DNA of 33,199 nucleotides from Nocardioides sp. (GTDB lineage: Bacteria > Actinomycetota > Actinomycetes > Propionibacteriales > Nocardioidaceae), in contig NZ_SSXI01000243.1 in the NCBI RefSeq assembly GCF_004803405.1, positions 182-33,380 of the forward strand, in the 5' to 3' direction. A program made the position numbers and the translations under genes. The notes beneath the pieces were generated by a model, which did no database searches, was not told where the DNA came from, and worked only from the letters and a program-made list of their open reading frames with translations. This document shows, in pieces, positions 22,297 to 30,001 of this stretch; positions within the stretch are counted from its first letter, which is position 1; the number at the start of each line of letters is the position of its first letter.

Positions 22297-23693
22297 CCGC
22301 GATTCCGCAGGACCTGCTGGCCGGGGTGCCCCAGGTGTCCACGATTCTGGACGACCGGAGCAGCGAGGTGCCGGACCTCATCCGGGGCACCGGCCACCTG
22401 CCCGAGATGCGAGTGGACCCGATCGGCCTCTTCACCCGGGTCCGCACGGAGTGCGGCGACGTGGGGCGCTTCCGCCTGGCCGACAAGGACGTCGTGCTGG
22501 TGACAGGCGCGGAGGCCAACGAGGCGTTCTTCCGGGCGCCCGACGAGGTGCTCGACCAGGCTGCGGCGTACCCGTTCATGACGCCGATCTTCGGCAAGGG
22601 CGTGGTCTTCGACGCCAGTCCCGAGGAGCGCCAGCAGATGCTGAAGAACCAGGCGCTGCGCGGCGACATGATGCGCGGCCACGCGCAGACCATCGAGGCC
22701 GAGATCCGCCGGATGGTCGCCGACTGGGGAGACGAGGGAGAGGTCGACCTGCTCGACTTCTTCGCCGAGCTCACCATCTACACCACGTCGGCGTGCCTGA
22801 TCGGCAAGCCGTTCCGCGAGGAGCTCGACGGTCGGTTCGCGCACCACTACCACGAGCTCGAGCGCGGCACCGACGCGATCGCCTATGTCGACCCGTACGC
22901 CGACATCGAGAGCTTCCAGCTGCGGGACGCCGCGCGGCTGAAGCTGGTGGAGCTGGTCCAGGGGATCATCGACCGGCGTCGAGAGCGCGGGACGGTTCCG
23001 CGGGACGAGCGCGACCTGCTCGACGTGCTGATCTCCATCGACATGTCGGCCGACTACATCACCGGGATCTTCATCTCGATGATGTTCGCGGGTCATCACA
23101 CCTCGTCGGGCACCGCGTCCTGGGCGATGATCGAGCTGCTCCGCCACCCGGACGTGATGGCCGACGTGGTCGCCGAGCTCGACGCGCTGTACGGAACCGG
23201 CGCCGACGGCACTGGCCCGGTCGAGGTCTCCTTCCAGGCGCTGCGGTCGATCCCGGTGCTGGAGTCGGTGCTCAAGGAGACGCTCCGTCTCCATCCACCA
23301 CTGATCATCCTGATGCGCCTCGTCCAGGAGGAGTTCGAGCTGCTGGGCCAGAGGATCCCGCCCGGCACGCTGATCGCCGCGTCCCCCCGTGTCTCGAACC
23401 GGATCGAGGAGGACTTCCCCGGGGCCGACACGTTCGACCCAGGTCGCTACATCGACCCGCGGCAGGAGGACCTGCAGAACCGCTGGACCTGGATCCCCTT
23501 CGGCGCCGGCAAGCACCGCTGCGTCGGCAACGCGTTCGCGATGATGCAGATGAAGGCGATCTTCTCGGTCACCCTCCGCGACTTCGAGTTCGAGATGGCG
23601 CAGCCGTCCGAGTCCTACCGCGACGACTGCTCGAAGATGGTGATCCAGCTCGAGCAGCCGTGCCTGGTCCGCTACCGCAGGCGTTCGCGATGA
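22293..23693 (+). CDS. cyp51: Cytochrome P450 CYP51 (sterol 14-alpha-demethylase family)
   Basis: This 466-aa protein is plainly CYP51. It shares with M. tuberculosis CYP51 the B' region YPFMTPIFGKGVVFD (93-107), LLDFFAELTIYT, HELERGTDAIAYVDPY, the I helix MMFAGHHTSSGTASW (263-277), LKETLRLHPPLIILMR with ExxR, NRWTWIPFGAGKHRC with heme ligand C410, and the end FEFEMAQPSESYR. In eukaryotes the family removes the 14-alpha methyl group of sterols; actinobacterial members bind such sterols, but their natural role is unsettled. There is no N-terminal membrane anchor. Its start overlaps the SDR stop and its stop overlaps the ferredoxin start (ATGA). Confidence 0.97.
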   Translation: MTAIPQDLLAGVPQVSTILDDRSSEVPDLIRGTGHLPEMRVDPIGLFTRVRTECGDVGRFRLADKDVVLVTGAEANEAFFRAPDEVLDQAAAYPFMTPIFGKGVVFDASPEERQQMLKNQALRGDMMRGHAQTIEAEIRRMVADWGDEGEVDLLDFFAELTIYTTSACLIGKPFREELDGRFAHHYHELERGTDAIAYVDPYADIESFQLRDAARLKLVELVQGIIDRRRERGTVPRDERDLLDVLISIDMSADYITGIFISMMFAGHHTSSGTASWAMIELLRHPDVMADVVAELDALYGTGADGTGPVEVSFQALRSIPVLESVLKETLRLHPPLIILMRLVQEEFELLGQRIPPGTLIAASPRVSNRIEEDFPGADTFDPGRYIDPRQEDLQNRWTWIPFGAGKHRCVGNAFAMMQMKAIFSVTLRDFEFEMAQPSESYRDDCSKMVIQLEQPCLVRYRRRSR

Positions 23694-23887
23694 AGGTCAT
23701 TGCCGACACGAGCATCTGCCAGGGCCACCAGCTCTGCCAGGGCGAGGCCCCGGACGTCTTCGGCTTCGACGAGGCCGCCGACGTCGTCGCGCTCCTTGAG
23801 GAGCACCCCGACGAAACGCGCCGTGCCGCCGTGACCACCGCGGTGAGGTACTGCCCTGCCTTCGCACTCTCCATCGAAGAGGACTGA
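23690..23887 (+). CDS. 3Fe-4S-type ferredoxin of the CYP51 operon
   Basis: The 65-aa protein has cluster ligands C10, C16 and C55 (YCP), with His13 at the place where a 4Fe-4S ferredoxin would have the second Cys (CQGHQLC). This is the pattern of the ferredoxin next to mycobacterial cyp51 (Rv0763c, CQGHAMC from memory). It passes single electrons to the P450s. The start codon overlaps the cyp51 stop, so the two are made together. No ferredoxin reductase gene is in the window, so one must be encoded elsewhere. Confidence 0.93.
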   Translation: MKVIADTSICQGHQLCQGEAPDVFGFDEAADVVALLEEHPDETRRAAVTTAVRYCPAFALSIEED

Positions 23888-23888
23888 C

Positions 23889-24536
23889 ATGAGTGACCCC
23901 AACGGATCCAACGCACTGACCCGGGCCGAGATCGAGGAGTTCTGGGAGTCCTGGCTCGAGATCAACCGCGAGGCGGAGCGCATCGGCGACTGGCGGATCA
24001 TGGCCGACCACTACGCCGAGGACGCCAGCTACGGCTGGATGTACTCCGTCGACGAGCACTTCATGGCGGTCGGTCGCGACCAGATCCGGGACTGGGCCAT
24101 CGGCATCGAGATGGACGGCTTCGACGGCTGGCACTACGACTACGTGGCCACGGTGATGGACGAACGGAACGGCATGATCGTCGGCTTCTGGAAGCAGCGG
24201 TCCGGGATCGTCGACGAGGCGACCGGCAAGGAGTACGAGATCCTCGGCATCGGCGGCTCGTGGTTCGGCGTCGAGCGTCAGACGCACGGTGCCAATGCCG
24301 GTCAGGTAAAGATCGCCTGGCAGCGCGACTGGTTCGACATGCCGTCGACGGCGCACACGTTCATGGAGATCCTCAAGGCCGGCAAGGCGCCCGAGCGGCT
24401 GCTGGAGCGGATGAAGGTGACCGGCCACGGCGTGCCGGGGCACTACCACCTCGAGGACCTCCCGTCGCCGGTGTGGCCGCCCCCGGTCGAGGAGGGCAGG
24501 TTCCTCCAGCAGAGGCCTGCGGAGGTGCAGGCATGA
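23889..24536 (+). CDS. NTF2/SnoaL-like protein
   Basis: The protein is 215 aa. The N-terminal 150 residues have the cone-shaped NTF2-like pattern (EIEEFWESWLEINREAE, MADHYAEDASYGWMY, VGRDQIRDWAIGIEMDG, then strands YDYVATVMDERNGMIVGFWKQRSG). Such domains serve as isomerases, dehydratases or cyclases (for example ketosteroid isomerase and SnoaL) or as binding proteins. It starts one base after the ferredoxin stop and overlaps the aldehyde dehydrogenase start (ATGA). I recall no equivalent between the two arms of the M. tuberculosis locus, so it may be an addition here. D and H residues near the pocket (ADHYAED) could be catalytic; not proven. Confidence 0.75.
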   Translation: MSDPNGSNALTRAEIEEFWESWLEINREAERIGDWRIMADHYAEDASYGWMYSVDEHFMAVGRDQIRDWAIGIEMDGFDGWHYDYVATVMDERNGMIVGFWKQRSGIVDEATGKEYEILGIGGSWFGVERQTHGANAGQVKIAWQRDWFDMPSTAHTFMEILKAGKAPERLLERMKVTGHGVPGHYHLEDLPSPVWPPPVEEGRFLQQRPAEVQA

Positions 24537-26011
24537 GCGCGGGCGCCGGCGGCATGATCGCCGCGCCGCCCGCGCAGCAGCTGGTCGACGGCAAGCTGAG
24601 CGGCGCGAGCAACGGGGCGTCGTACCCGATCCTGAACCCGGCGAACGGCGAGCTGATCGGCCACGCTCCCGACAGCACCCCCTCCGACGTCGCCGCCGCG
24701 ATCGGGGCCGCCCGCCGGGCGTTCGACGAGACCGACTGGTCGACGAACATCGAGCTCCGGGTCCGCTGCCTGCGCCAGCTCCACCAGGCGCTGACGGACA
24801 ACGCCGACGAGTTCCGGGCGCTGACCACGGCCGAGGTCGGGATGCCCGGCTTCATGATGGGCGCGGCCGGATTCGACGTCCCGGTCGCGGGCCTGAAATG
24901 GGTCACCGACCTGCTCGAGTCCTACCAGTGGGAGACCGATCTCGGCGTCGCGGAGCCGATGGGCATCCCGACCAGGCGGACGGTGCGACGCGAGCCGATC
25001 GGCGTCGTCGCCGCGATCACCCCGTGGAACGTGCCGAACCAGATCAACCTCGCCAAGATCGGACCGGCGCTGGCCGCCGGCTGCACAGTGGTGCTCAAGC
25101 CCGCGCCGGACACCCCGTGGGTCGCCTGCGAGCTCGGCCGGCTCGTCGCCGAGTACACCGACATCCCGGCCGGCGTCTTCAACGTGGTCACCCCGAGCGA
25201 CAACAGCGTCGCGGCGAGGCTCACCAGCGACCCGCGCGTCGACATGGTCTCGTTCACCGGCTCGACCGATACCGGCCGCGCGGTCATGGCGGCCGCCGCT
25301 CCGACGCTGAAGAAGGTGTTCCTCGAGCTGGGCGGCAAGTCCGCCGCGGTCGTCCTCGACGATGCGGACGTGGCCGCCGCGGCCGGCGCGACCGCGTTCA
25401 CCGCTTGCATCCACGCCGGCCAGGGCTGTGCCCTCACGACGCGGCTGGTCGTCCCGCGGGAGAGGTACGAGGAGGCGGTGGAGGTCGCTGCCGCCACGAT
25501 GGCGACGATCGGCGTCAAGGACCCCGCCGACCCCGGCGCGATCTGCGGCCCGGTGATCTCGCGGGCCCAGCGCGACCGGGTCGCAGGCTACCTCCGGCTC
25601 GCCGAGCAGGAGGGCGGCCGCATCGTCACCGGCGGCAGGGTTCTCGACCAGCCGGGCTTCTGGGTGGAGCCCACCGTCGTCGCGGGCCTGGACAACTCCT
25701 CGCGGCTCGCGCAGGAGGAGATCTTCGGCCCGGTCCTCGTCGTGATCCCCCACGACGGCGACGACGACGCGGTCCGGATCGCCAACGACTCCGACTTCGG
25801 CCTGTCCGGCTCGGTCGAGTCGGCCGACCTGGACCGCGCCAAGGCCGTCGCCCGCCGGATCCGCACCGGAACCCTCGCCGTCAACGGCGGCGTGTGGTTC
25901 AGCCCCGACGTGCCGTTCGGTGGCTACAAGCAGTCCGGCCTGGGCCGGGAGATGGGCCTGGCAGGCTTCGAGGAGTACCTCGAGATGAAGACCATCGCGG
26001 AGCCGGCGTGA
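24533..26011 (+). CDS. NAD(P)-dependent aldehyde dehydrogenase (AldA, Rv0768-like)
   Basis: The 492-aa protein has full ALDH superfamily features: TPWNVPN with N166, the glycine motif FTGSTDTG (241-248), the general base in FLELGGKS (E265), catalytic Cys in AGQGCALTTR (C299), and EEIFGPVL near the C-terminus. It oxidises an aldehyde to a carboxylic acid. By sequence type and neighbours it corresponds to AldA of the mycobacterial CYP51 locus. ATG 24533 overlaps the previous stop; ATG 24554 (MIAAPPAQQ) is an alternative. A likely job is oxidising the aldehyde produced by a P450 or SDR in the same operon. Confidence 0.93.
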   Translation: MSAGAGGMIAAPPAQQLVDGKLSGASNGASYPILNPANGELIGHAPDSTPSDVAAAIGAARRAFDETDWSTNIELRVRCLRQLHQALTDNADEFRALTTAEVGMPGFMMGAAGFDVPVAGLKWVTDLLESYQWETDLGVAEPMGIPTRRTVRREPIGVVAAITPWNVPNQINLAKIGPALAAGCTVVLKPAPDTPWVACELGRLVAEYTDIPAGVFNVVTPSDNSVAARLTSDPRVDMVSFTGSTDTGRAVMAAAAPTLKKVFLELGGKSAAVVLDDADVAAAAGATAFTACIHAGQGCALTTRLVVPRERYEEAVEVAAATMATIGVKDPADPGAICGPVISRAQRDRVAGYLRLAEQEGGRIVTGGRVLDQPGFWVEPTVVAGLDNSSRLAQEEIFGPVLVVIPHDGDDDAVRIANDSDFGLSGSVESADLDRAKAVARRIRTGTLAVNGGVWFSPDVPFGGYKQSGLGREMGLAGFEEYLEMKTIAEPA

Positions 26012-26021
26012 GGCGGGGTGG

Positions 26022-26107
26022 GAATCACCGGTTAACCGGTGAAACCTGCACTTCCCGGCCGTTGCAACGCCCCAGAAGTGCAGGAATCGCCGGTTAACCG
26101 GTGATTC
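26022..26107. repeat. 86-bp cruciform-forming inverted repeat inside the operon
   Basis: Two 33-bp arms (26022-26054 and 26075-26107) are reverse complements at 30 of 33 positions around a 20-base loop that itself contains GTTGCAAC. Each arm also holds its own palindrome (CACCGGTTAACCGGTG in the left arm, CCGGTTAACCGG in the right) and the inner edge CCTGCACTTC / GAAGTGCAGG. The element lies between the ALDH stop and the next SDR start. It looks like a REP- or MITE-like element, but no transposase or target duplication is visible. Confidence 0.85.
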
Positions 26108-26143
26108 ATGCAGCCCGGCAAGCGACTATCCACAGGGAGAGAC

Positions 26144-26890
26144 ATGCGGTTCGAGGACAAGGTCGTCGTCGTCACCGGCGCGGCCCAGGGGATCGGCGAG
26201 GCCTATGCGAAGGCGCTCGGCTCCGAGGGGGCGTCGGTCGTCGTCGCGGACATCAACGTCGACGCGGGCGCGCAGGTCGCCAAGCAGATCCAGGCCGACG
26301 GCGGGAGGGCGATGTTCGTCGCCTGTGACGTGTCCTCGGCGGAGTCGGCGAACGCGCTGGTCGAGACGGTCGTTGCCGAGTACGGCGGCGTCGACGGCCT
26401 CGTCAACAACGCCGCCATTTACGGCGCCATGCAGTTCGACCTGCTCATCAGCGTCGACTGGGACTACTACCGCAGGTTCATGAGCGTCAACATGGACGGC
26501 GCGCTCGTGATGACCCGGGCGGTCTACCCGGCGATGCAGCAGCGGGGCGGCGGCTCGATCGTCAACCAGTCGAGCACGGCGGCCTACCTCTACTCCGGGT
26601 TCTACGGCCTGGCGAAGGTGGGCGTGAACGGCCTCACCCAACAGCTCGCTCACGAGCTCGGCGGCATGAACATCCGGGTCAACGCGATCGCCCCGGGCCC
26701 TACCGACACGGAGGCCACCCGTACGCAGGCCGGCGACGCGGCGAAGGACCTGGTCAAGAACCTCGCCCTCAAGCGGATGGGTCAGCCGGACGACCTGGTC
26801 GGCGCCTGCCTGTTCCTGCTCTCGGACGCCAGCTCCTGGATCACCGGCCAGATCATCGCGGTCGACGGCGGACAGACGTTCCGCGCATGA
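26144..26890 (+). CDS. Short-chain dehydrogenase/reductase (Rv0769-like)
   Basis: The 248-aa classical SDR has TGAAQGIG (11-18), NNAA (88-91), catalytic Ser in NQSSTAAY (143/144) and YGLAK with Y154 and K158, ending in the usual ITGQIIAVDGGQTFRA. ATG 26144 is preferred over 26108 because AGGGAGAG lies 5-12 bases ahead and MRFEDKVVVVTG is the standard beginning. It follows the cruciform repeat, so its expression might be partly separated from the upstream genes. The last bases overlap the start of the hydroxyacid dehydrogenase (ATGA). Confidence 0.92.
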   Translation: MRFEDKVVVVTGAAQGIGEAYAKALGSEGASVVVADINVDAGAQVAKQIQADGGRAMFVACDVSSAESANALVETVVAEYGGVDGLVNNAAIYGAMQFDLLISVDWDYYRRFMSVNMDGALVMTRAVYPAMQQRGGGSIVNQSSTAAYLYSGFYGLAKVGVNGLTQQLAHELGGMNIRVNAIAPGPTDTEATRTQAGDAAKDLVKNLALKRMGQPDDLVGACLFLLSDASSWITGQIIAVDGGQTFRA

Positions 26891-27834
26891 CGGGGTCGAT
26901 GGCATCGATGGGCCCGACCGGCCCGAGCGGCCCGACCCGGGGCGCCGTCGGCGCCGTCGGCTTCGTCGGCCTCGGCAACATCGGCAAGCCGATGGCGCAA
27001 CGTCTCCTGGTCGGCACCGGCGCAGAGGACGCTGTCGACCTCTGGGTGTACGACGTCGCGCCCGACCCGGTGGCCGAGCTGACCGCGGCCGGTGCGAAGT
27101 CTGCGGGCTCCGTCGCCGAGCTCGCCGAGCTGGTCGACACGCTCTGCGTGATGGTCCGCGACGACGACCAGGTGCGCGAGGTTCTGAGCGAGGTGCTCGG
27201 CGTCGCTGACCGACGGGACCAGGGTCGCCCGCTGACCGTGGTCGTCCACTCCACGGTCGCACCCGACACCCCGGCCTCCCTGGCCGAGACCGCCCGGCCG
27301 TACGGCGTGCGCGTGGTGGACGCCCCGGTGTCCGGCGGCCCGATGGGCGCGGCCGACGGAACGCTGGCGATCATGGTCGGAGGCTCGGACGAGGCCTACG
27401 CCGCGGTCGAGCCCACCCTGCGCCGGATGGGCTCGAAGGTGCTCCACGCCGGCCCGATCGGGGCCGGCACGAAGTTCAAGCTGGCCCGCAACCTGCTGCA
27501 CTTCGTCGCGTTCGCCGCCGCCACGGAGGCGCAGCGGCTCGCCGAGGCGGCGGGCCTCGACCTCGTGGCGCTGGGCGACGTCGTACGCCACACCGACCAG
27601 ATCACCGGAGGACCCGGCGCGATCATGCACCGCGACACCGCGGCACCGATTCCCGAGGGCGACTTCTGGCACGGCGTGTTCGGTCACGTACGCGCGCTGG
27701 GCGAGAAGGACCTGAGGTTCGCGATCGCCCTCGCCGAGCAGCTCGAGGTCGACCTGCCCCTGTCCCGCCTCGCCCTGGACCGGCTCGGCCCGGGGCTCGG
27801 CCTTCCCGAGGAGACGCACCGACATGGCCCCTGA
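26887..27834 (+). CDS. Beta-hydroxyacid dehydrogenase family oxidoreductase (Rv0770-like)
   Basis: The 315-aa protein has the NAD(P) motif GFVGLGNIGKPMA (25-37), the substrate motif DAPVSGGPMGA (145-155) and the catalytic pattern GxGxxxKxxxN with K198 and N202. These mark the 3-hydroxyisobutyrate dehydrogenase superfamily. The first 20 residues (MTGSMASMGPTGPSGPTRGA) are low-complexity and lie outside the fold; an internal GTG near 26944-26960 might be the real start, but the ATG overlap with the SDR stop argues for 26887. It overlaps the next gene by 11 bp. The substrate is probably a 3-hydroxy acid from the same pathway. Confidence 0.88.
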   Translation: MTGSMASMGPTGPSGPTRGAVGAVGFVGLGNIGKPMAQRLLVGTGAEDAVDLWVYDVAPDPVAELTAAGAKSAGSVAELAELVDTLCVMVRDDDQVREVLSEVLGVADRRDQGRPLTVVVHSTVAPDTPASLAETARPYGVRVVDAPVSGGPMGAADGTLAIMVGGSDEAYAAVEPTLRRMGSKVLHAGPIGAGTKFKLARNLLHFVAFAAATEAQRLAEAAGLDLVALGDVVRHTDQITGGPGAIMHRDTAAPIPEGDFWHGVFGHVRALGEKDLRFAIALAEQLEVDLPLSRLALDRLGPGLGLPEETHRHGP

Positions 27835-28297
27835 CAAGTCCGACAGGTCCGACAGGTCCACCAAGTCCGAGAGGTTCGCCGGGCTCCCGGAGGCCCGCCG
27901 CAGAGGCCTGGAGCGGATGGAGCAGGTCTACGGCTTCGAGATGACCGATGGGACGGGCGACTTCTTCCGGTACACCGTCGAGCACCTCTTCGGCGACATC
28001 TGGCAGCGGCCCGGTCTCACCGACCGCGACCGTCGGCTGTTCCTGATCGGTCTCCTGGTCGGCCAGCGCGCGAACGACGTGCTCGGCATCCAGATCCCGG
28101 CGGCCTACGCCAACGACGAGCTCGACGCGGACGCGCTGCGAGAGCTGGTGATCCTGGCCTGCCACTACGACGGCTGGCCCAACGGCTCCCGGATGAGCGC
28201 CGTCGTCGAGGACACGATCGCGAAGGCGAAGCGCGCGGCCGCTGATCGGGAGGAGAGCACGCGGGACGAGGGCGCGCCCGATCCGTCGAAAAGCTGA
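27824..28297 (+). CDS. Carboxymuconolactone decarboxylase family protein (Rv0771-like)
   Basis: The 157-aa protein belongs to the CMD/AhpD-like all-helical family (RRRGLERMEQVYGFEM, TDRDRRLFLIGLLVGQRANDVLGIQIPAAYANDELDADALRELVILACHYDGWPNG). It lacks the CxxC of AhpD peroxidases, so it fits the decarboxylase-like branch. The first 18 residues are a charged low-complexity stretch (DKSDRSDRSTKSER) coded by a short DNA repeat. It is the last gene of the operon, matching the end of the mycobacterial arm. It may decarboxylate or hydrolyse a late intermediate; the substrate is unknown. Confidence 0.87.
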   Translation: MAPDKSDRSDRSTKSERFAGLPEARRRGLERMEQVYGFEMTDGTGDFFRYTVEHLFGDIWQRPGLTDRDRRLFLIGLLVGQRANDVLGIQIPAAYANDELDADALRELVILACHYDGWPNGSRMSAVVEDTIAKAKRAAADREESTRDEGAPDPSKS

Positions 28298-28337
28298 GGG
28301 AGCCCCGACTCCCCATCCGCTGTAGCCTCGTCTCCTG

Positions 28338-29075
28338 ATGACTCGCAACGCGTCCGAGGCTGTGCCGGACGGCTCCGCCCGACCGGTGCAGCCGACGATT
28401 CTCGGCTCCTTCCTCAGCGACCCGCCGGCTCGGTCCGACGGAGGCGCCCGACTCGGCGTGTGGCTCGTGGAGACGGCGTCCTTCCCCGAGGAGGAGCTCG
28501 AGATCGGTCGCGCGTGGTTCGACGACGCCGAGCGGCAGCACGCGTCGTCGTACGTGCGCGCGGAGCTGCGCCGGGCCTACGAGATCGGCCACGCCGCGGC
28601 CCGGCTGCTGCTGGGTGCCGCCACGATGACGCCGCCGGAGAAGGTGGTCTGGGGGCGGCACCCGTGCCCGGGGTGCGGCGAGCCCCACGGCCGGCCGCGG
28701 GCCGAGGGATCCTCGGTGGAGTTCTCGTTGTCGCACACGCCTGGCCAGGTGCTGGTCGCGGTGGCCGACGTGCCGGTCGGCGTCGACGTCGAGCGGCACG
28801 CGGACGACCCGATCGCGCTGTCCCGCCTGCTCCATCCGCGCGAGACGGCCGAGATCGTCGGCACCAGCGACCCGAGCGACGCCGCGATCCGCTTCACCCG
28901 CGCGTGGTCGCGAACCGAGGCCTACCTCAAGGGTGTCGGCATCGGCCTGGGCCGCGACCCCCACGTGGACTATCTGGGCACCGACGCCGCTCCCTGCCGG
29001 ACGCTGGACGGCTGGATCGTCCGCGACGTCACCGTCGCCGAGGGGTATGGCGGCGCGCTGGCCGTGCGCGCCTGA
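28338..29075 (+). CDS. 4'-phosphopantetheinyl transferase, Sfp type
   Basis: The 245-aa protein has the two Sfp motifs: FSLSHTPGQVLVAVADVPVGVDVE (Mg2+ ligands D150 and E152) and FTRAWSRTEAYLKGVGIGL (E194, K198). It moves the phosphopantetheine arm of CoA onto carrier proteins of polyketide, peptide or fatty-acid synthases. A Cys pair (HPCPGC) precedes the first motif. No synthase is nearby, so it probably serves systems elsewhere. TGTAGCCT at 28321-28328 resembles a -10 box only about 9 bases from the ATG, so the mRNA may be nearly leaderless. It is separated from the CYP51 operon by 40 bp. Confidence 0.92.
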   Translation: MTRNASEAVPDGSARPVQPTILGSFLSDPPARSDGGARLGVWLVETASFPEEELEIGRAWFDDAERQHASSYVRAELRRAYEIGHAAARLLLGAATMTPPEKVVWGRHPCPGCGEPHGRPRAEGSSVEFSLSHTPGQVLVAVADVPVGVDVERHADDPIALSRLLHPRETAEIVGTSDPSDAAIRFTRAWSRTEAYLKGVGIGLGRDPHVDYLGTDAAPCRTLDGWIVRDVTVAEGYGGALAVRA

Positions 29076-29090
29076 GGCTCAGCGGGCCGC

Positions 29091-29933
29091 TCAGGGTGCC
29101 CGGCGGGCGGTGATCAGCCAGGCCGCCGAACTCAGCCGGACGCCATCGGCTGTGTGGTGCGCCGCGAAGAGCGCGCGGAGGTTCGCGGCAGCCGTGGCGC
29201 GCTGTGCGTCGTCGGTGCCGAGCAGGATCCAGGCGGACTGGCCCAGCTGCCATCGGGTGCCGTGGTCAGGATCCTCGCCCAGCCAGATCGACCGTTCGAG
29301 GGCGTCGAAGGTGACGTCGGACCAGCCCGCGGCTCTCAGCAGCGGCTCCACCACGGCCGGGTCGCTCTGGGCGAAGGGGCCAGGGGCACCCGGGAGAGGC
29401 ATCGGCAGGTCTCGGCCGACACGCAGCGCTTCGAAGATCTCTCGCAGCCACTCGTTCTCGTCCAGCCCGCGCCATACGAGGATCGCCAGGCGGCCGCCGG
29501 GGGAGGTGGCCCTGGCCAGGTTGGCGAAGGCCGCCGCGGCGTCGCCGAAGAACATCGTCCCGGTTCGACTCACGACCAGGTCGTAGGCTGCGGGCCCGAA
29601 GTCGTGCACCTGCGCGTCGGCCTGGAGAAACTCCACGGCGAGCCCCGCCGCCCGGCGGCGAGCGACGTCGAGCAGCGCGCTGGACAGGTCGACCCCGAGG
29701 GCGCGTGCACCGGAGGCCGCGCGGACCAGGTCGATCGCGAGCTGTCCGGAGCCACAGCCGACGTCGAGGATCCGGTCGTCCGGTGCGGGACCAGCCGCAG
29801 CCAGGAGAGCGGGCTGGTAGCCGGCCACGCTGCGGTCGTAGAGGTCGGCGTGGTCCGCCCAGTAGCGGCCGTGCTCGCCGTCCCAGTCACGGGCCTGGCG
29901 GGCGTTGCTCGGGGCGGCTGTGGTGTTGCTCAT
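29091..29933 (-). CDS. Class I SAM-dependent methyltransferase
   Basis: The 280-aa protein has motif I ILDVGCGSGQLAIDL (55-69), the acidic end of strand 2 in LGVDLSSALLDVARRR, and motif post-I/II EFLQADAQVHDF and YDLVVSRTGTMFF, as in the Methyltransf_11/25 group. No target is evident. ATG 29933 is chosen because GAGGAG lies 9 bases ahead; an ATG at 29942 directly abuts that site. It is divergent from the PadR regulator, with 68 bp between start codons, and is the probable target of that regulator. Confidence 0.85.
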   Translation of the reverse strand: MSNTTAAPSNARQARDWDGEHGRYWADHADLYDRSVAGYQPALLAAAGPAPDDRILDVGCGSGQLAIDLVRAASGARALGVDLSSALLDVARRRAAGLAVEFLQADAQVHDFGPAAYDLVVSRTGTMFFGDAAAAFANLARATSPGGRLAILVWRGLDENEWLREIFEALRVGRDLPMPLPGAPGPFAQSDPAVVEPLLRAAGWSDVTFDALERSIWLGEDPDHGTRWQLGQSAWILLGTDDAQRATAAANLRALFAAHHTADGVRLSSAAWLITARRAP

Positions 29934-29976
29934 CGGTGTCATCTCCTCGCAGTCACACTCCCGAGAGGACATCTGC

Positions 29977-29997
29977 TAGGTTTACTCCCAAAGGGAG
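29977..29997 (+). promoter_or_regulatory. -10 box and palindrome upstream of padR
   Basis: TAGGTT (29977-29982) is a fair -10 box. Directly after it CTCCC-AAA-GGGAG (29985-29997) forms a small perfect palindrome just ahead of the padR start; its right half doubles as the ribosome binding site. It may be the PadR operator, although it is not the ATGT-N8-ACAT pattern known for some PadR proteins. Confidence 0.45.
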
Positions 29998-30001
29998 GGT
30001 C

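Noticed and set aside
26022..26107. Reading the cruciform as a simple operon terminator
   Set aside because: There is no T-run, the arms contain further palindromes, and the genes on both sides belong to one conserved set; it may still reduce read-through.
26108..26143. Upstream ATG for the second SDR, immediately after the cruciform repeat
   Set aside because: The ATG at 26144 has a strong ribosome binding site and begins the standard SDR sequence; the upstream 12 residues have neither.
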